Source of the DNA: Rhizobium sp. ASV20
GTDB lineage: Bacteria; Pseudomonadota; Alphaproteobacteria; Rhizobiales; Rhizobiaceae
Direction: 5' to 3'
NCBI RefSeq assembly: GCF_016429015.1
Contig: NZ_JAELTU010000071.1
Location: forward strand, 1-35,585
DNA length: 35,585 nucleotides
Position numbers and translations under genes: made by a program. The notes below the pieces were generated by a model that saw only the letters and a program-made list of their open reading frames with translations, searched no databases and had not been told where the DNA came from. Position 1 is the first letter of the stretch. Each line of letters begins with the position of its first letter. Shown piece after piece: positions 7,783 through 15,716 of the stretch.

Positions 7783-8979
7783 TCACGTGTCCACGGAGCG
7801 GTACGAAGCATGGGTCTCCGTCTCTGCTTCGTCTTGATCTCGATTACGGGTGACGATGCCCGCGCAAAGGGGCGCGGCGCAGAGCAAGACAGCGAGCATC
7901 CAGAAAGCACCGGGCAGGCCGACATGATCTGCTGCGAAGCCGACGCTGGCGGGGCCGATCAGCACGCCGGCATAACCGGTCATGGTGATCGCGGCGATGG
8001 CCAAGCCTGCGGGCATCACCGTCTGTGTCCCTCCCTTGCGGAAGAGCACCGGTACGATGTTGGAGGCGCCGAAGCCGATCAGCAGGAAACCGCTCATGGC
8101 AAGGATCGTAATCGGGCTGAGCAACAGCACGACGAAGCCGATTACGGCGACAAGGCCACCCCATAGCATCATCGCCTTGTCACCGAGCTTTGCCGTGATC
8201 CGATCGCCGCCAAGACGCCCGATGGTCATGGCGATTGCGAACAGCATATAGCCAAGACCGCCGTGGCTCGCATCGACCAGGCCCTGGGTGGTCAGGAGCA
8301 GCGCGCTCCAGTCGAGAATGGCGCCTTCGACGAGGAAGGTGATGGCGGCAAGTATGGCGAGCAGCAGGACGAAGCTGCGAGGAATGGCAAAGAGCGGAGC
8401 GTCCTCGGACGGAACCGTCTTCAGCAGTCTGGGCCAGGCGACGACAATGGCGATCACCATCAGAACCGCACAAAGCGCCGTTGCGAAAAGGGGGCCGGCG
8501 CCGATGGATAGCAGCAGCGTGACCAGCAAGGAGCCGATAAAGCCGCCAATACTGAAAAGCGCGTGAAAGCCGGACATCAGCGGTTGGTCCGAGCTCTTTT
8601 CGACTTCGACGGCGTGAATGTTCATCGCGACGTCGAGCGATCCGAGAAAGGCACCGAAGGCGGCCAAGGCAATGCCGAGCGTAAACGGCGTGCTGGCGAT
8701 CGTCAGGAACGGCAAGGTGAGCGCCAGCCCTAATCCACCGGCAATGATGATCGGCTTGCTGCCATAGCGCGCGCTCAACATGCCGGTGGCAAGCATCGCC
8801 GCGACCGAACCGAGACCCAGGCAAAGCAACAGCATGCCGAGCACGCCGTCGTCGACCCCGAGCCGGGCCTTGGCGAAGGGGACAAGAGGAGCCCAGCAGG
8901 CGAGACTGAAACCACCCACCAGGAAGGCCAGTCTTGTTGCCAGCCGTGTTTCCGGCCGGTTCGTCGATTGCGTGGTCAT
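7783..8979 (-). CDS. MFS transporter
   Basis: The 398-residue protein has about 12 hydrophobic segments and the look of a major facilitator superfamily permease. After the first helices comes ARYGSKP (about residue 70), in place of the loop-2 signature. Around residues 113-140 it carries GSLDVAMNIHAVEVE and MSGFHALFSIGGFIGSL, a pattern I associate with the YbjJ/FucP-like branch of the family. The substrate cannot be assigned. The ATG at 8979 has AAGGAC upstream and starts 16 bases after the deoR stop, so both are probably one transcript and the regulator may control this transporter. Confidence 0.9.
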   Translation of the reverse strand: MTTQSTNRPETRLATRLAFLVGGFSLACWAPLVPFAKARLGVDDGVLGMLLLCLGLGSVAAMLATGMLSARYGSKPIIIAGGLGLALTLPFLTIASTPFTLGIALAAFGAFLGSLDVAMNIHAVEVEKSSDQPLMSGFHALFSIGGFIGSLLVTLLLSIGAGPLFATALCAVLMVIAIVVAWPRLLKTVPSEDAPLFAIPRSFVLLLAILAAITFLVEGAILDWSALLLTTQGLVDASHGGLGYMLFAIAMTIGRLGGDRITAKLGDKAMMLWGGLVAVIGFVVLLLSPITILAMSGFLLIGFGASNIVPVLFRKGGTQTVMPAGLAIAAITMTGYAGVLIGPASVGFAADHVGLPGAFWMLAVLLCAAPLCAGIVTRNRDQDEAETETHASYRSVDT

Positions 8980-8995
8980 TGCTTGTCCTTCGAAA

Positions 8996-9781
8996 TCAGG
9001 AGGATGGCGTCACGTCTCGCGGCTTCACGAGCGAGAAGCCGGCGTCGATCGCCGCCCTCTCGTCATCGTCGGGCAGGTCGTCCTCGACAATAAGCCAATC
9101 AATATTGGCAGCGCCGCCGATGCGATGCGGTGCGCGTTCATGAAACTTTTCGGATGTGATCAGCCCGATCCGCGACGCGCTTCTCTCCAGCAGCATCCGC
9201 TTGAAGATTGCGTCTGCATGTTCGTACACGCTGATGCCGGTTCTTGCCGAAATCGCGCAGACGCCCAGGAAGCAGCGGTCGATGTTCAAAGCGGCGATTG
9301 CGGCAACGGCCGATGCGTCGACGCAGCCGCCCACCACCGGGTTCACCGCTCCCCCGATGACGAGGAGCGGGATATCGTCGCGCTTCATGATCGCGCTGGC
9401 GATCTCGACGGAATTCGTGGCAATCGTCACGTCGAGATTCTTCGGGAGCAGCTCTACCATTTCGAGATTGGTGCTGCTGCTATCGAGGAATACGAACTCC
9501 CCGTGCTCGATCATCGTCACGGCCGCCTGCGCAAGTATCCTCTTTCGAGCGGATTCCTTGCCTATCCGAGCGGATATCGGTTGCGAAGGTGTGAAAAGCG
9601 GTAGTGCGCCGCCATAGACGCGCCGGCATTTACCCTCCGCCGCAAGCGCGCGGAGATCCCTGCGCACGGCGTCCTCGGAGACATCGAACTCGGCTGCGAG
9701 CGACGTGGCGACCACCTGCCGTCCCTCGGCAAGACGGGCCTCTATGATGTCGCGTCGGGACAGCGGAAGTGGAATGCTCAT
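8996..9781 (-). CDS. DeoR/GlpR-family transcriptional regulator
   Basis: DeoR-type repressors bind DNA through an N-terminal winged helix-turn-helix and sense a phosphorylated sugar or related metabolite through a C-terminal domain. The ATG at 9781 gives 261 residues. The helix-turn-helix is at about 22-47 (VSEDAVRRDLRALAAEG), followed by the family-typical RRVYGGAL. The sensor domain has LDSSSTNLEMVELL and TNSVEIASAI, as usual for phosphosugar isomerase-like folds. The reading frame is open to 9856, but that extension (MFRGRRKTCVNVHIDS) has no family match and covers the presumed operator. The start at 9781 lacks a strong ribosome-binding site. The gene heads an operon with the MFS transporter and diverges from benE. 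Confidence 0.92.
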   Translation of the reverse strand: MSIPLPLSRRDIIEARLAEGRQVVATSLAAEFDVSEDAVRRDLRALAAEGKCRRVYGGALPLFTPSQPISARIGKESARKRILAQAAVTMIEHGEFVFLDSSSTNLEMVELLPKNLDVTIATNSVEIASAIMKRDDIPLLVIGGAVNPVVGGCVDASAVAAIAALNIDRCFLGVCAISARTGISVYEHADAIFKRMLLERSASRIGLITSEKFHERAPHRIGGAANIDWLIVEDDLPDDDERAAIDAGFSLVKPRDVTPSS

Positions 9782-9794
9782 AAATTTGCAATAT

Positions 9795-9837
9795 CGTGCA
9801 TAAACAAGAGAGTCAATATGCACGTTTACGCACGTTT
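9795..9837. promoter_or_regulatory. Operator-like repeats between deoR and benE
   Basis: CGTGCATAAAC (9795-9805) and GTTTACGCACG (9824-9834) form an inverted repeat with one mismatch and an 18-base spacer. GCACGTTT also occurs twice in direct orientation, at 9820 and 9830, one helical turn apart. The position right before the DeoR start and in the divergent region suggests binding sites for that regulator, by inference only. Confidence 0.45.
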
Positions 9838-9933
9838 TGCGCCGACCTCGAAACATGCAGCGATCGATTTGACCATTGGCACCGTCATTTTGTCACGAAA
9901 CTGCACTTGCACGCCGGACGCGCGTAATGCTCC

Positions 9934-11157
9934 ATGCGATTTCAATTACCTTTCCTCCGAGTCTCCGCTGCCATGCTCAAAGATTTCTCCGTTCAAAGCC
10001 TGTTCATGGGCTGCCTCACGGCTTTCGTTGGCTTTGCCAGCTCCTTTGCCGTCGTTTTCCATGGTCTGCAGGTCGTGGGCGCTTCCGACGCTCAGGCGGC
10101 CTCGGGGCTGATGGCGTTATCGGTCGCCATGGGGCTTTGCGCCATCGTCCTCAGCACAGTCACCAGATTGCCGATCAGCATCGCGTGGTCGACGCCGGGT
10201 GCTGCTTTGCTGGCAAGCGGGGGAGCGATCGAGGGTGGATTTTCGGCAGCGGTCGGGGCCTTTGTCATCTGCGGGATATTGATCGTCATTGCCGGGCTTT
10301 TTCGCCCGTTTGGCCGCGCGGTAGCCTCGATCCCGGCGCCGCTGGCAAATGCCATGCTTTCCGGTGTGCTCATCGGTCTCTGTTTTGCACCGGTGAAGGC
10401 GATTGCCTTCAATCCTGCTTTCGGCCTGCCGATCATTCTTGCCTGGATCGTCGTCGGCTCGTTCAAGCGGCTTTGGGCGGTGCCGGCGGCCCTTGCCGCG
10501 TTTGCTCTGGTTCTGGCCTTCGGCGTGAAGATACCGGACGGGGCGCTTGGTTCGATCGAACATTCGCTGTTGCCGACGGTGGAATTCGTAAAGCCCGTCT
10601 TCACGCTTGCCGGTATCGTGTCCATCGCGTTGCCGCTGTTCATCGTCACCATGGCGTCGCAGAACATACCGGGCATCGTCGTGCTCAAGGTGCATGACTA
10701 CGATCCGAAACCAGGACCGCTGTTTGCCGTAACGGGCGTTTTCTCGCTTCTCGCCGTTCCGTTCGGCGGCCATGCCGTCAATCTTGCTGCCATCACGGCC
10801 GCGATGTGCGCCGGGCAGGATGCTCATAGCGATCCCAAGCGGCGCTATTGGGCGGCGATCATTGCCGGCGTCGGCTATGTCATCCTCGGATTGCTTGCGA
10901 GCGCCGTGACGGCATTCGTCGCGCTGGCCCCACCGATTCTGATCGAGGCCGTCGCCGGTCTGGCACTTGTTGGCGCGCTGTCGAATTCGGCGCTCAATGC
11001 CTTCCAGCAGCCGGAATCGCGGGAAGCTGCGGCCATCACATTTCTCGTCACGGCGTCGGGCGTTTCCTTCGGTGGAATCTCCGGCGCCTTCTGGGGCCTG
11101 GTCGCGGGCGGCCTGATGATGGCGCTGTCGCGCGGCGTGCAAATGCTGAAGAAGTGA
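9934..11157 (+). CDS. benE: BenE-family permease (benzoate/proton symporter-like)
   Basis: The BenE family takes up benzoate with protons. This 407-residue protein has 11-12 hydrophobic segments and long family matches such as TAFVGFASSFAVV, ISIAWSTPGAALLASGG, NAMLSGVLIGLCFAPV and TMASQNIPGIVVLK. The last is a hallmark of the family. The typical family start corresponds to the ATG at 9973 (MLKDFSVQS), 13 codons in, and neither start has a good ribosome-binding site. No benzoate degradation gene is in the window, so the substrate may be something else. It diverges from deoR and may share its control. Confidence 0.9.
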   Translation: MRFQLPFLRVSAAMLKDFSVQSLFMGCLTAFVGFASSFAVVFHGLQVVGASDAQAASGLMALSVAMGLCAIVLSTVTRLPISIAWSTPGAALLASGGAIEGGFSAAVGAFVICGILIVIAGLFRPFGRAVASIPAPLANAMLSGVLIGLCFAPVKAIAFNPAFGLPIILAWIVVGSFKRLWAVPAALAAFALVLAFGVKIPDGALGSIEHSLLPTVEFVKPVFTLAGIVSIALPLFIVTMASQNIPGIVVLKVHDYDPKPGPLFAVTGVFSLLAVPFGGHAVNLAAITAAMCAGQDAHSDPKRRYWAAIIAGVGYVILGLLASAVTAFVALAPPILIEAVAGLALVGALSNSALNAFQQPESREAAAITFLVTASGVSFGGISGAFWGLVAGGLMMALSRGVQMLKK

Positions 11158-11165
11158 GCAGGGGG

Positions 11166-11194
11166 TTGCTTCTTTGCCATCCGGCCGCTATAAG
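11166..11194 (+). promoter_or_regulatory. Predicted promoter of the leuA leader
   Basis: TTGCTT (11166-11171) and TATAAG (11189-11194) are exactly 17 bases apart, starting 9 bases after the benE stop. Transcription should begin near 11200-11202, which is the ATG of the leader peptide. GGCCGC (11183) and GCGGCC (11196) form an inverted repeat around the -10. Confidence 0.55.
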
Positions 11195-11201
11195 CGCGGC
11201 C

Positions 11202-11327
11202 ATGAAGTTGACTGGCGCAAAGATTTCCGAGCAGATTGCACGTGGGCGAGTAGCCTTGCGTGACAACACTCGTGCCCTCACTTCGCTTCTCCTCCTCGGC
11301 CTTACGCGCGGTTGCCGGGTCCTTTGA
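11202..11327 (+). CDS. Putative Leu-rich leader peptide of leuA
   Basis: This 41-codon frame ends in ALTSLLLLGLTRGCRVL. Seven of the last 17 codons are Leu, including four in a row at 11286-11297 (CTT CTC CTC CTC). It lies between the predicted promoter and leuA, and its stop codon overlaps the start of a long hairpin. This is the layout of ribosome-mediated attenuation, where stalling at scarce Leu-tRNA switches RNA structure. No Shine-Dalgarno precedes the ATG, because the predicted transcript starts there; a leaderless start is possible. A TTG at 11256 is an alternative start giving 23 codons. The role is inferred. Confidence 0.5.
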   Translation: MKLTGAKISEQIARGRVALRDNTRALTSLLLLGLTRGCRVL

Positions 11328-11369
11328 GGAGCGCCCGGCGGCCGAAAAGCCCGCTGGCCATCGCTCCTC
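11326..11369 (+). promoter_or_regulatory. Attenuator-type hairpin in the leuA leader
   Basis: GAGGAGCG (11326-11333) pairs fully with CGCTCCTC (11362-11369), and an inner 6-bp stem pairs 11336-11341 with 11351-11356. The left arm GAGGAG can instead pair with CTCCTC inside the Leu codons (11289-11297), so two exclusive structures exist. No T-run follows, so a simple intrinsic terminator is not evident. Confidence 0.5.
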
Positions 11370-11485
11370 GCGACTTACCCTAAAATCGACAGCTTACCCG
11401 CAAAGGGTCCGCATTTATCATCGCCAAGCCGCATTCGATCGGCTAAGACGCGGGATAAAATGACGGGAAAGGAAGAGACGAGACC

Positions 11486-13198
11486 ATGGACGCGAACAGC
11501 CATTCCCCCAAAGGCATGCCAGACGCAACGGTGAAATACCGCGCCTATCCCCAGATCAACATTCCTGACCGGACCTGGCCGTCCAAGGTCATCACCAAGG
11601 CGCCGGTCTGGTGTTCGGTCGACTTGCGTGACGGCAATCAGGCGCTCGTCGATCCGATGGGCCACGATCGCAAGGCACGCATGTTCCAGCTGCTGCTGGA
11701 CATGGGCTTCAAGGAAATCGAGATCGGTTTCCCCTCCGCTTCGCAGACCGACTTCGATTTCGCCCGCTGGTGCATCGAGCAGGGTAATGTGCCCGCCGAT
11801 GTGTCGCTGCAGGTTCTCGTCCAGTGCCGCCCGGAATTGATCACGCGCACCTTCGAGGCGCTGGAAGGCGCCAACAAGCCGATCGTGCACTTTTACAATT
11901 CCACCAGTGAATTGCAGCGCCGCGTGGTGTTTGCCAAGGACGTGCAGGGCATCAAGCAGATCGCCGTGGATGCGGCCAAGATGATCACCGACATGGCGGC
12001 CAAGGCCGGCGGCGGCTACCGATTTGAATATTCGCCCGAAAGCTTCACCGGCACAGAGCTGGATGTTGCGCTGGAGATCTGCAACGCCGTCATCGACGTC
12101 GTGAAGCCGACGCCCGACAACAAGCTGATCATCAATCTGCCGTCGACGGTCGAGATGGCGACGCCGAACATCTATGCCGACCAGATCGAGTGGATGTGCC
12201 GCAATCTCGACAACCGCGAAAACCTGATCATTTCCTTGCATCCGCACAATGACCGCGGCACGGGCATCGCCGCTGCCGAGCTGGCGCTGATGGCTGGCGC
12301 CGACCGCGTCGAAGGCACCTTGTTCGGCAATGGCGAGCGCACCGGTAATGTCGACGTCGTCACCATGGCGTTGAACATGTTCACGCAAGGCGTCGATCCG
12401 GAGCTGGACTGCTCCAACATCGAGCGCATGAAGGAAGTCTTCGAATACTCCAACCAGATGGCGATCGGCGAGCGCCACCCTTACGTCGGCGAACTGGTCT
12501 ACACTGCCTTCTCCGGCTCGCATCAGGATGCGATCAACAAGGGGATGAAGGCCTCCAAGGTCGCCAACGATCCGGTTTGGGAAGTGCCTTACCTGCCGAT
12601 CGACCCGCAGGATGTCGGTCGCACCTATGAGGCGATCATCCGCATCAACTCGCAGTCCGGCAAGGGCGGCATCGCCTACATCATGCAGCAGGACTACGGC
12701 TTGAACCTGCCGCGCAACCTCCAGGTGGAGTATCGCGAGGAGATCCAGCGCATCACCGACGAGGAAGGCAAGGAATTGCCGTCCAAGCGCATCTACGAGC
12801 ATTTCATCGAGCGCTACGTCACGCAGCCGAACGCTCGGATCCGCTTCATCGATCACCACACTTTCGCCGATCCCGAGCGTAAGGGGCAGCGGATCGTTGC
12901 GGCCGAGATTTCCGATAATGGCGAAGTGAAGCGCATCGAAGGCCACGGTAATGGCCCGATCGACGGCTTTATCAACGCACTCTCGATCTATCTCGGCGTG
13001 CCGATGTCGGTGGAGGATTACTCCGAGCACTCGCTGCAGCACGGCTCCAACGCCGCAGCGATCTCCTACGTGGAGATTTCCTATCCGGGCGGCAAACTCT
13101 TCGGTGCCGGCATCAATACGAATATCGTTGCAGCTTCTCTCGAGGCGATCGTCTCGGCTGCAAACCGCGTGCTCGATATCAAGGCCTCAAAGGGCTGA
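11486..13198 (+). CDS. leuA: 2-isopropylmalate synthase (type 2)
   Basis: LeuA condenses acetyl-CoA with 2-oxoisovalerate, the first committed step to leucine. At 570 residues it matches the longer type-2 enzymes. The N-terminal TIM-barrel holds the LRDGNQ signature at 47-52 with the metal-binding Asp, and the second signature LHPHNDRGTG at 251-260 with the two metal-binding His. FGNGERTGN follows near 280-290. The C-terminal part (about 420-570) is the LeuA allosteric domain that binds leucine for feedback inhibition, ending in a Gly-rich AGINTNIVAAS stretch. The ATG is preceded by GGAAGAG. A long leader with a Leu-rich peptide lies upstream and a terminator directly downstream, so the gene is transcribed alone. 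Confidence 0.97.
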   Translation: MDANSHSPKGMPDATVKYRAYPQINIPDRTWPSKVITKAPVWCSVDLRDGNQALVDPMGHDRKARMFQLLLDMGFKEIEIGFPSASQTDFDFARWCIEQGNVPADVSLQVLVQCRPELITRTFEALEGANKPIVHFYNSTSELQRRVVFAKDVQGIKQIAVDAAKMITDMAAKAGGGYRFEYSPESFTGTELDVALEICNAVIDVVKPTPDNKLIINLPSTVEMATPNIYADQIEWMCRNLDNRENLIISLHPHNDRGTGIAAAELALMAGADRVEGTLFGNGERTGNVDVVTMALNMFTQGVDPELDCSNIERMKEVFEYSNQMAIGERHPYVGELVYTAFSGSHQDAINKGMKASKVANDPVWEVPYLPIDPQDVGRTYEAIIRINSQSGKGGIAYIMQQDYGLNLPRNLQVEYREEIQRITDEEGKELPSKRIYEHFIERYVTQPNARIRFIDHHTFADPERKGQRIVAAEISDNGEVKRIEGHGNGPIDGFINALSIYLGVPMSVEDYSEHSLQHGSNAAAISYVEISYPGGKLFGAGINTNIVAASLEAIVSAANRVLDIKASKG

Positions 13199-13228
13199 CA
13201 TTCAGTCGCAGAGCTTTAATGGAGTTCG

Positions 13229-13258
13229 ATCCCCTCGATGATAGTCGGGGGGATTTTT
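13229..13258 (+). terminator. Terminator of leuA
   Basis: A 10-bp stem (13229-13238 with 13245-13254, one wobble pair) has a 6-base loop and is followed by five T (13254-13258), 30 bases after the leuA stop. Confidence 0.8.
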
Positions 13259-13300
13259 CTTTGGCGCTTGGCGGGTGTCGCCGCGGACAGGTCAGCCCAT

Positions 13301-13762
13301 TTACAAAAGCTTGCGGTAGACCACAAAGCCCGAGCGTTCGGCCACCTTGTCGTAAACGCGCATCGCGGTCGAATTCGTTTCGTGTGTTTGCCAGTAGACA
13401 CGCGGGGAACCCGCTTGCCGGGCCTGTGCGTAAACGGCTTCGATCAAGGCCGATCCGACGCCCAGCCCGCGGGCAGCCTCGGCGGTGAACAGGTCCTGCA
13501 GATAGCAACTGGGTTCGATGGCCGTCGTGCTGCGATGAAAGAGGTAATGTGTCAGTCCGAGAAGCCGCCCGTCTTTTTCCGCGACGAGCGCGTGCACCGG
13601 TTCATAAGCATCGAAAAAACGTTCCCACGTCATCTGTGTGATGACAGTGGGAAGCGCCGTCGCATCAAAGCGCCCGTAAAACCTGTTGTAGCCTTCCCAC
13701 AGGACAAGCCACTGTTCGTAGTCCTGCCGCTTTACGGGCCGGACAATAAAATCATCGGTCAT
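13301..13762 (-). CDS. GNAT-family N-acetyltransferase
   Basis: The 153-residue protein has the acetyl-CoA-binding pattern of GNAT enzymes: a hydrophobic strand (YLQDLFTAEAARG) leads into the pyrophosphate loop RGLGVG near residue 100, followed by helix SALIEAVYAQA and the WQTHETNSTAMRVYDKV block where the aglycone usually sits. The acceptor substrate is unknown. It converges on leuA and is the last gene of the minus-strand run that includes the sigma-factor locus, though the gap to the next gene suggests its own promoter. Confidence 0.9.
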   Translation of the reverse strand: MTDDFIVRPVKRQDYEQWLVLWEGYNRFYGRFDATALPTVITQMTWERFFDAYEPVHALVAEKDGRLLGLTHYLFHRSTTAIEPSCYLQDLFTAEAARGLGVGSALIEAVYAQARQAGSPRVYWQTHETNSTAMRVYDKVAERSGFVVYRKLL

Positions 13763-13843
13763 GTGTTTCGCTCACAGAGGGAGGGGGCGGCTGGTTGCTA
13801 AACCGGCCGCAAGCGAAGCATCGAAACTTCGCGATTGTTTCAT

Positions 13844-14047
13844 TCACGGCGTCTTGTTTGCAAGGGCGTCGCGCTGCTTCGTCAGCCGCTCGAGTTCTTC
13901 TTCCTGATCGGCGATGCGCTCTGATGTCCGCTCTTCGTCGGCTGCGCCGGAAAAGGCGGTTGCCTGTTCGATCAGTTCGCGGAGATTTTCCCTGATCACC
14001 GCTATGCGTCTGTCGATTTCCGGAATGGTCAGCAGTACGTCCGACAT
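13844..14047 (-). CDS. Small coiled-coil protein, unknown function
   Basis: The 67-residue protein is almost entirely charged and helical, with a heptad-like run in the second half (RIADQEEELERLTKQRDAL) that suggests a coiled coil. The first part (IPEIDRRIAVIRENLRELIEQ) is similar in character. There is no signal peptide or membrane segment. The start is supported by TTGGAG about 7 bases before the ATG. I do not know a function. It lies between the GNAT gene and the anti-sigma gene, all on the minus strand. Confidence 0.75.
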   Translation of the reverse strand: MSDVLLTIPEIDRRIAVIRENLRELIEQATAFSGAADEERTSERIADQEEELERLTKQRDALANKTP

Positions 14048-14147
14048 CTTGAAACTCCAACGAAGATGACAATGCAGTGCGATTATCGCAAGGCATTATC
14101 CATCGGCATGCTGGTGGCTGCAAGCTGCAAAGCGCGGGGAGATGCCA

Positions 14148-14993
14148 TCAGATTTCCGAGGATACCCTGTTGGCGATCTGGTCGAGCATCGCGTCTGAGG
14201 ACGGGCCTACGACGGCGTAGGTCGCACCGTCGCGATACCAGGAGACGATGCTGACATCGTCCTTGATGGTTTCGTCGAAATTGCCGTTGTTCGCCACGCC
14301 GTCAGTCTTGGTGAAACAGATGGCGACGACGTCACCGTCGAGATTTTTATAGATCAGCTGGCCCACAGGCTTGCCGCCGGCAATGAACATGCGAGCGCCT
14401 TGAAAGACGAGCCCGTCGGCGGCGAGATCCGGAAAGTTGAATTTGACGCCGACCGTGCTCGACAGCCATTTGCTGATTTCATCCAGCTCGCTGGCTTGCA
14501 TTTCGACCATATGGCGCGGTTGCCGCGAATAGATGCGATGGTAGGCGGCGATGTCGTCAAGCCAGTTGCGCACCGTTGCTTGTGCCGGAGTAAGGGGCGC
14601 GGCCACGGGGACATCCGCCGGCTGCATGCCGAAGAGATAGCCGATGCCGCCACCGAGAACGAACAGGATGAGTGCCGCGGCAAGCGATTGCCTGCCAGTC
14701 GGCGCCAGTTTGAATGAAGGACGCGCGAGGCGAGGGGCGGCGGCGTCGCGTGATTTCGGAGGTTGCGCGCTCTTTATGGACCGCACGAGTGCAAGCGGGA
14801 CCGGTTCTTTCAGAACCTCTTCGAAAGCCTTTCGGCCAACATCGGAACCATGTCTCAGCTCATCGAGAATTCGGCGCGCCTCCGGATCCGAGGCGATCAG
14901 CTTTTCCAGCTCTTCCTTTTCGTCACGGCTCATCTCGCCATCCATAAAGGCGGACAGGCGAATTTCGAGCGGCATTTTCTTCATGTCCTGCAC
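14148..14993 (-). CDS. Membrane anti-sigma factor (partner of the ECF sigma)
   Basis: The protein has the layout of an ECF anti-sigma factor. Residues 1-65 are a soluble domain starting LEIRLSAFMDGEMSRDEKEELE, which resembles anti-sigma N-terminal domains (the zinc His/Cys residues of ZAS domains are absent). One membrane helix is at about 103-122 (LAAALILFVLGGGIGYLFGM), and a periplasmic domain of some 160 residues follows. The frame begins at a GTG (14993) three bases after the sigma stop, with AAGG upstream; an ATG at 14984 is the alternative. Position and topology imply that it holds the sigma factor at the membrane. Its signal is unknown. Confidence 0.85.
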   Translation of the reverse strand: MQDMKKMPLEIRLSAFMDGEMSRDEKEELEKLIASDPEARRILDELRHGSDVGRKAFEEVLKEPVPLALVRSIKSAQPPKSRDAAAPRLARPSFKLAPTGRQSLAAALILFVLGGGIGYLFGMQPADVPVAAPLTPAQATVRNWLDDIAAYHRIYSRQPRHMVEMQASELDEISKWLSSTVGVKFNFPDLAADGLVFQGARMFIAGGKPVGQLIYKNLDGDVVAICFTKTDGVANNGNFDETIKDDVSIVSWYRDGATYAVVGPSSDAMLDQIANRVSSEI

Positions 14994-14996
14994 TGC

Positions 14997-15509
14997 TTAA
15001 AACCTTCGAGACGAACGGCTGTGACCTTGAGAGGCGAGATAGAGGCGGGCGCTGGAGAGCCGCGACGTTAATGCCGACAAGGGGATGCCGAGAATATCGG
15101 CCGCCTGCTTGTAGTTATGTCCTTCGACATCGACCAGCAGGAAGACACTGGCAAGTCCTTCGGGCAAAGATGTGACCAAACGATGCGCTTCGCCGGCTTC
15201 CACCGGATTTGGATGCAGGCCGGACGCCAGTTCTCCCTGTTCGAGAGCGTTGCCCTTGGCGGTGGAGCGCAGTTTATGACGCCGGGCTTCATCGATCCAT
15301 TGATTACGGGCCATCGTATAAAGCCAGCTTTCCAGCTTTCCGAGGCCATTCCAGAGATGGAACTTGGCGATGCCGCGCTGACAGATGCTCTGGACGAGTT
15401 CATCGGCTTCCGTCAGGTCGCCGGTCAACGTTATCGCGAAACGGCGGAGTTTCGGAAGGAGGCCGACCAAATCTCGTCTGATATCGATGGCAGCTACCGG
15501 CGTGGGCAT
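14997..15509 (-). CDS. ECF-type RNA polymerase sigma factor
   Basis: At 170 residues this has only sigma regions 2 and 4. Region 2 contains RRDLVGLLPKLRRFAITLTG and DEADELVQ-like helices, then LESWLYTMARNQWIDEARR, which contacts the -10 element. Region 4 is about residues 105-160 (LPEGLASVFLLVDVEGHNYKQAADILGIPLSALTSRLSSAR), a typical helix-turn-helix for the -35. The next gene downstream is its likely anti-sigma factor. The ATG at 15509 has only a weak ribosome-binding site, and a short upstream frame with a strong one overlaps it, so coupled translation is possible. Confidence 0.92.
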   Translation of the reverse strand: MPTPVAAIDIRRDLVGLLPKLRRFAITLTGDLTEADELVQSICQRGIAKFHLWNGLGKLESWLYTMARNQWIDEARRHKLRSTAKGNALEQGELASGLHPNPVEAGEAHRLVTSLPEGLASVFLLVDVEGHNYKQAADILGIPLSALTSRLSSARLYLASQGHSRSSRRF

Positions 15510-15706
15510 AGGGGTTCCGAAGGGACGTTGGAGGTTGTGACGAGGGCGGTCTCTTCCTGCAAATCGAGGCCTTTCCCGTGGAAAGGGCGATGCGAATGGA
15601 ATGATCGTCCTGTGTTGGTATGAACCATTTTCGTGCTGCTTCGCAAGCCTTCAAAAATACCCGCTTGGGTGCCTGTCATCGAGTTGGCGAGTCGCCAGCA
15701 TGCCAT
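15494..15706 (-). CDS. Possible small ORF upstream of the sigma gene
   Basis: This 70-codon frame starts at an ATG with a strong GAGGAG six to eight bases upstream, placed directly after the stop of the TPR gene, and it ends 16 bases inside the sigma gene. That geometry suits translational coupling between the TPR and sigma genes. The peptide itself has no recognisable domain and an irregular composition, so it may be a coupling device or not a gene at all. Confidence 0.3.
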   Translation of the reverse strand: MACWRLANSMTGTQAGIFEGLRSSTKMVHTNTGRSFHSHRPFHGKGLDLQEETALVTTSNVPSEPLCPRR

Positions 15707-15716
15707 GGATCACTCC

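Noticed and set aside
7592..7853. Short overlapping plus-strand frames after clpP
   Set aside because: They run into the MFS gene on the other strand, overlap one another and lack ribosome-binding sites.
11375..13042. A 555-codon open frame on the minus strand opposite leuA
   Set aside because: leuA on the plus strand is unmistakable, with all motifs. The antisense frame has the Asp/Arg/His-rich composition expected from the complement of high-GC codons and no family resemblance.
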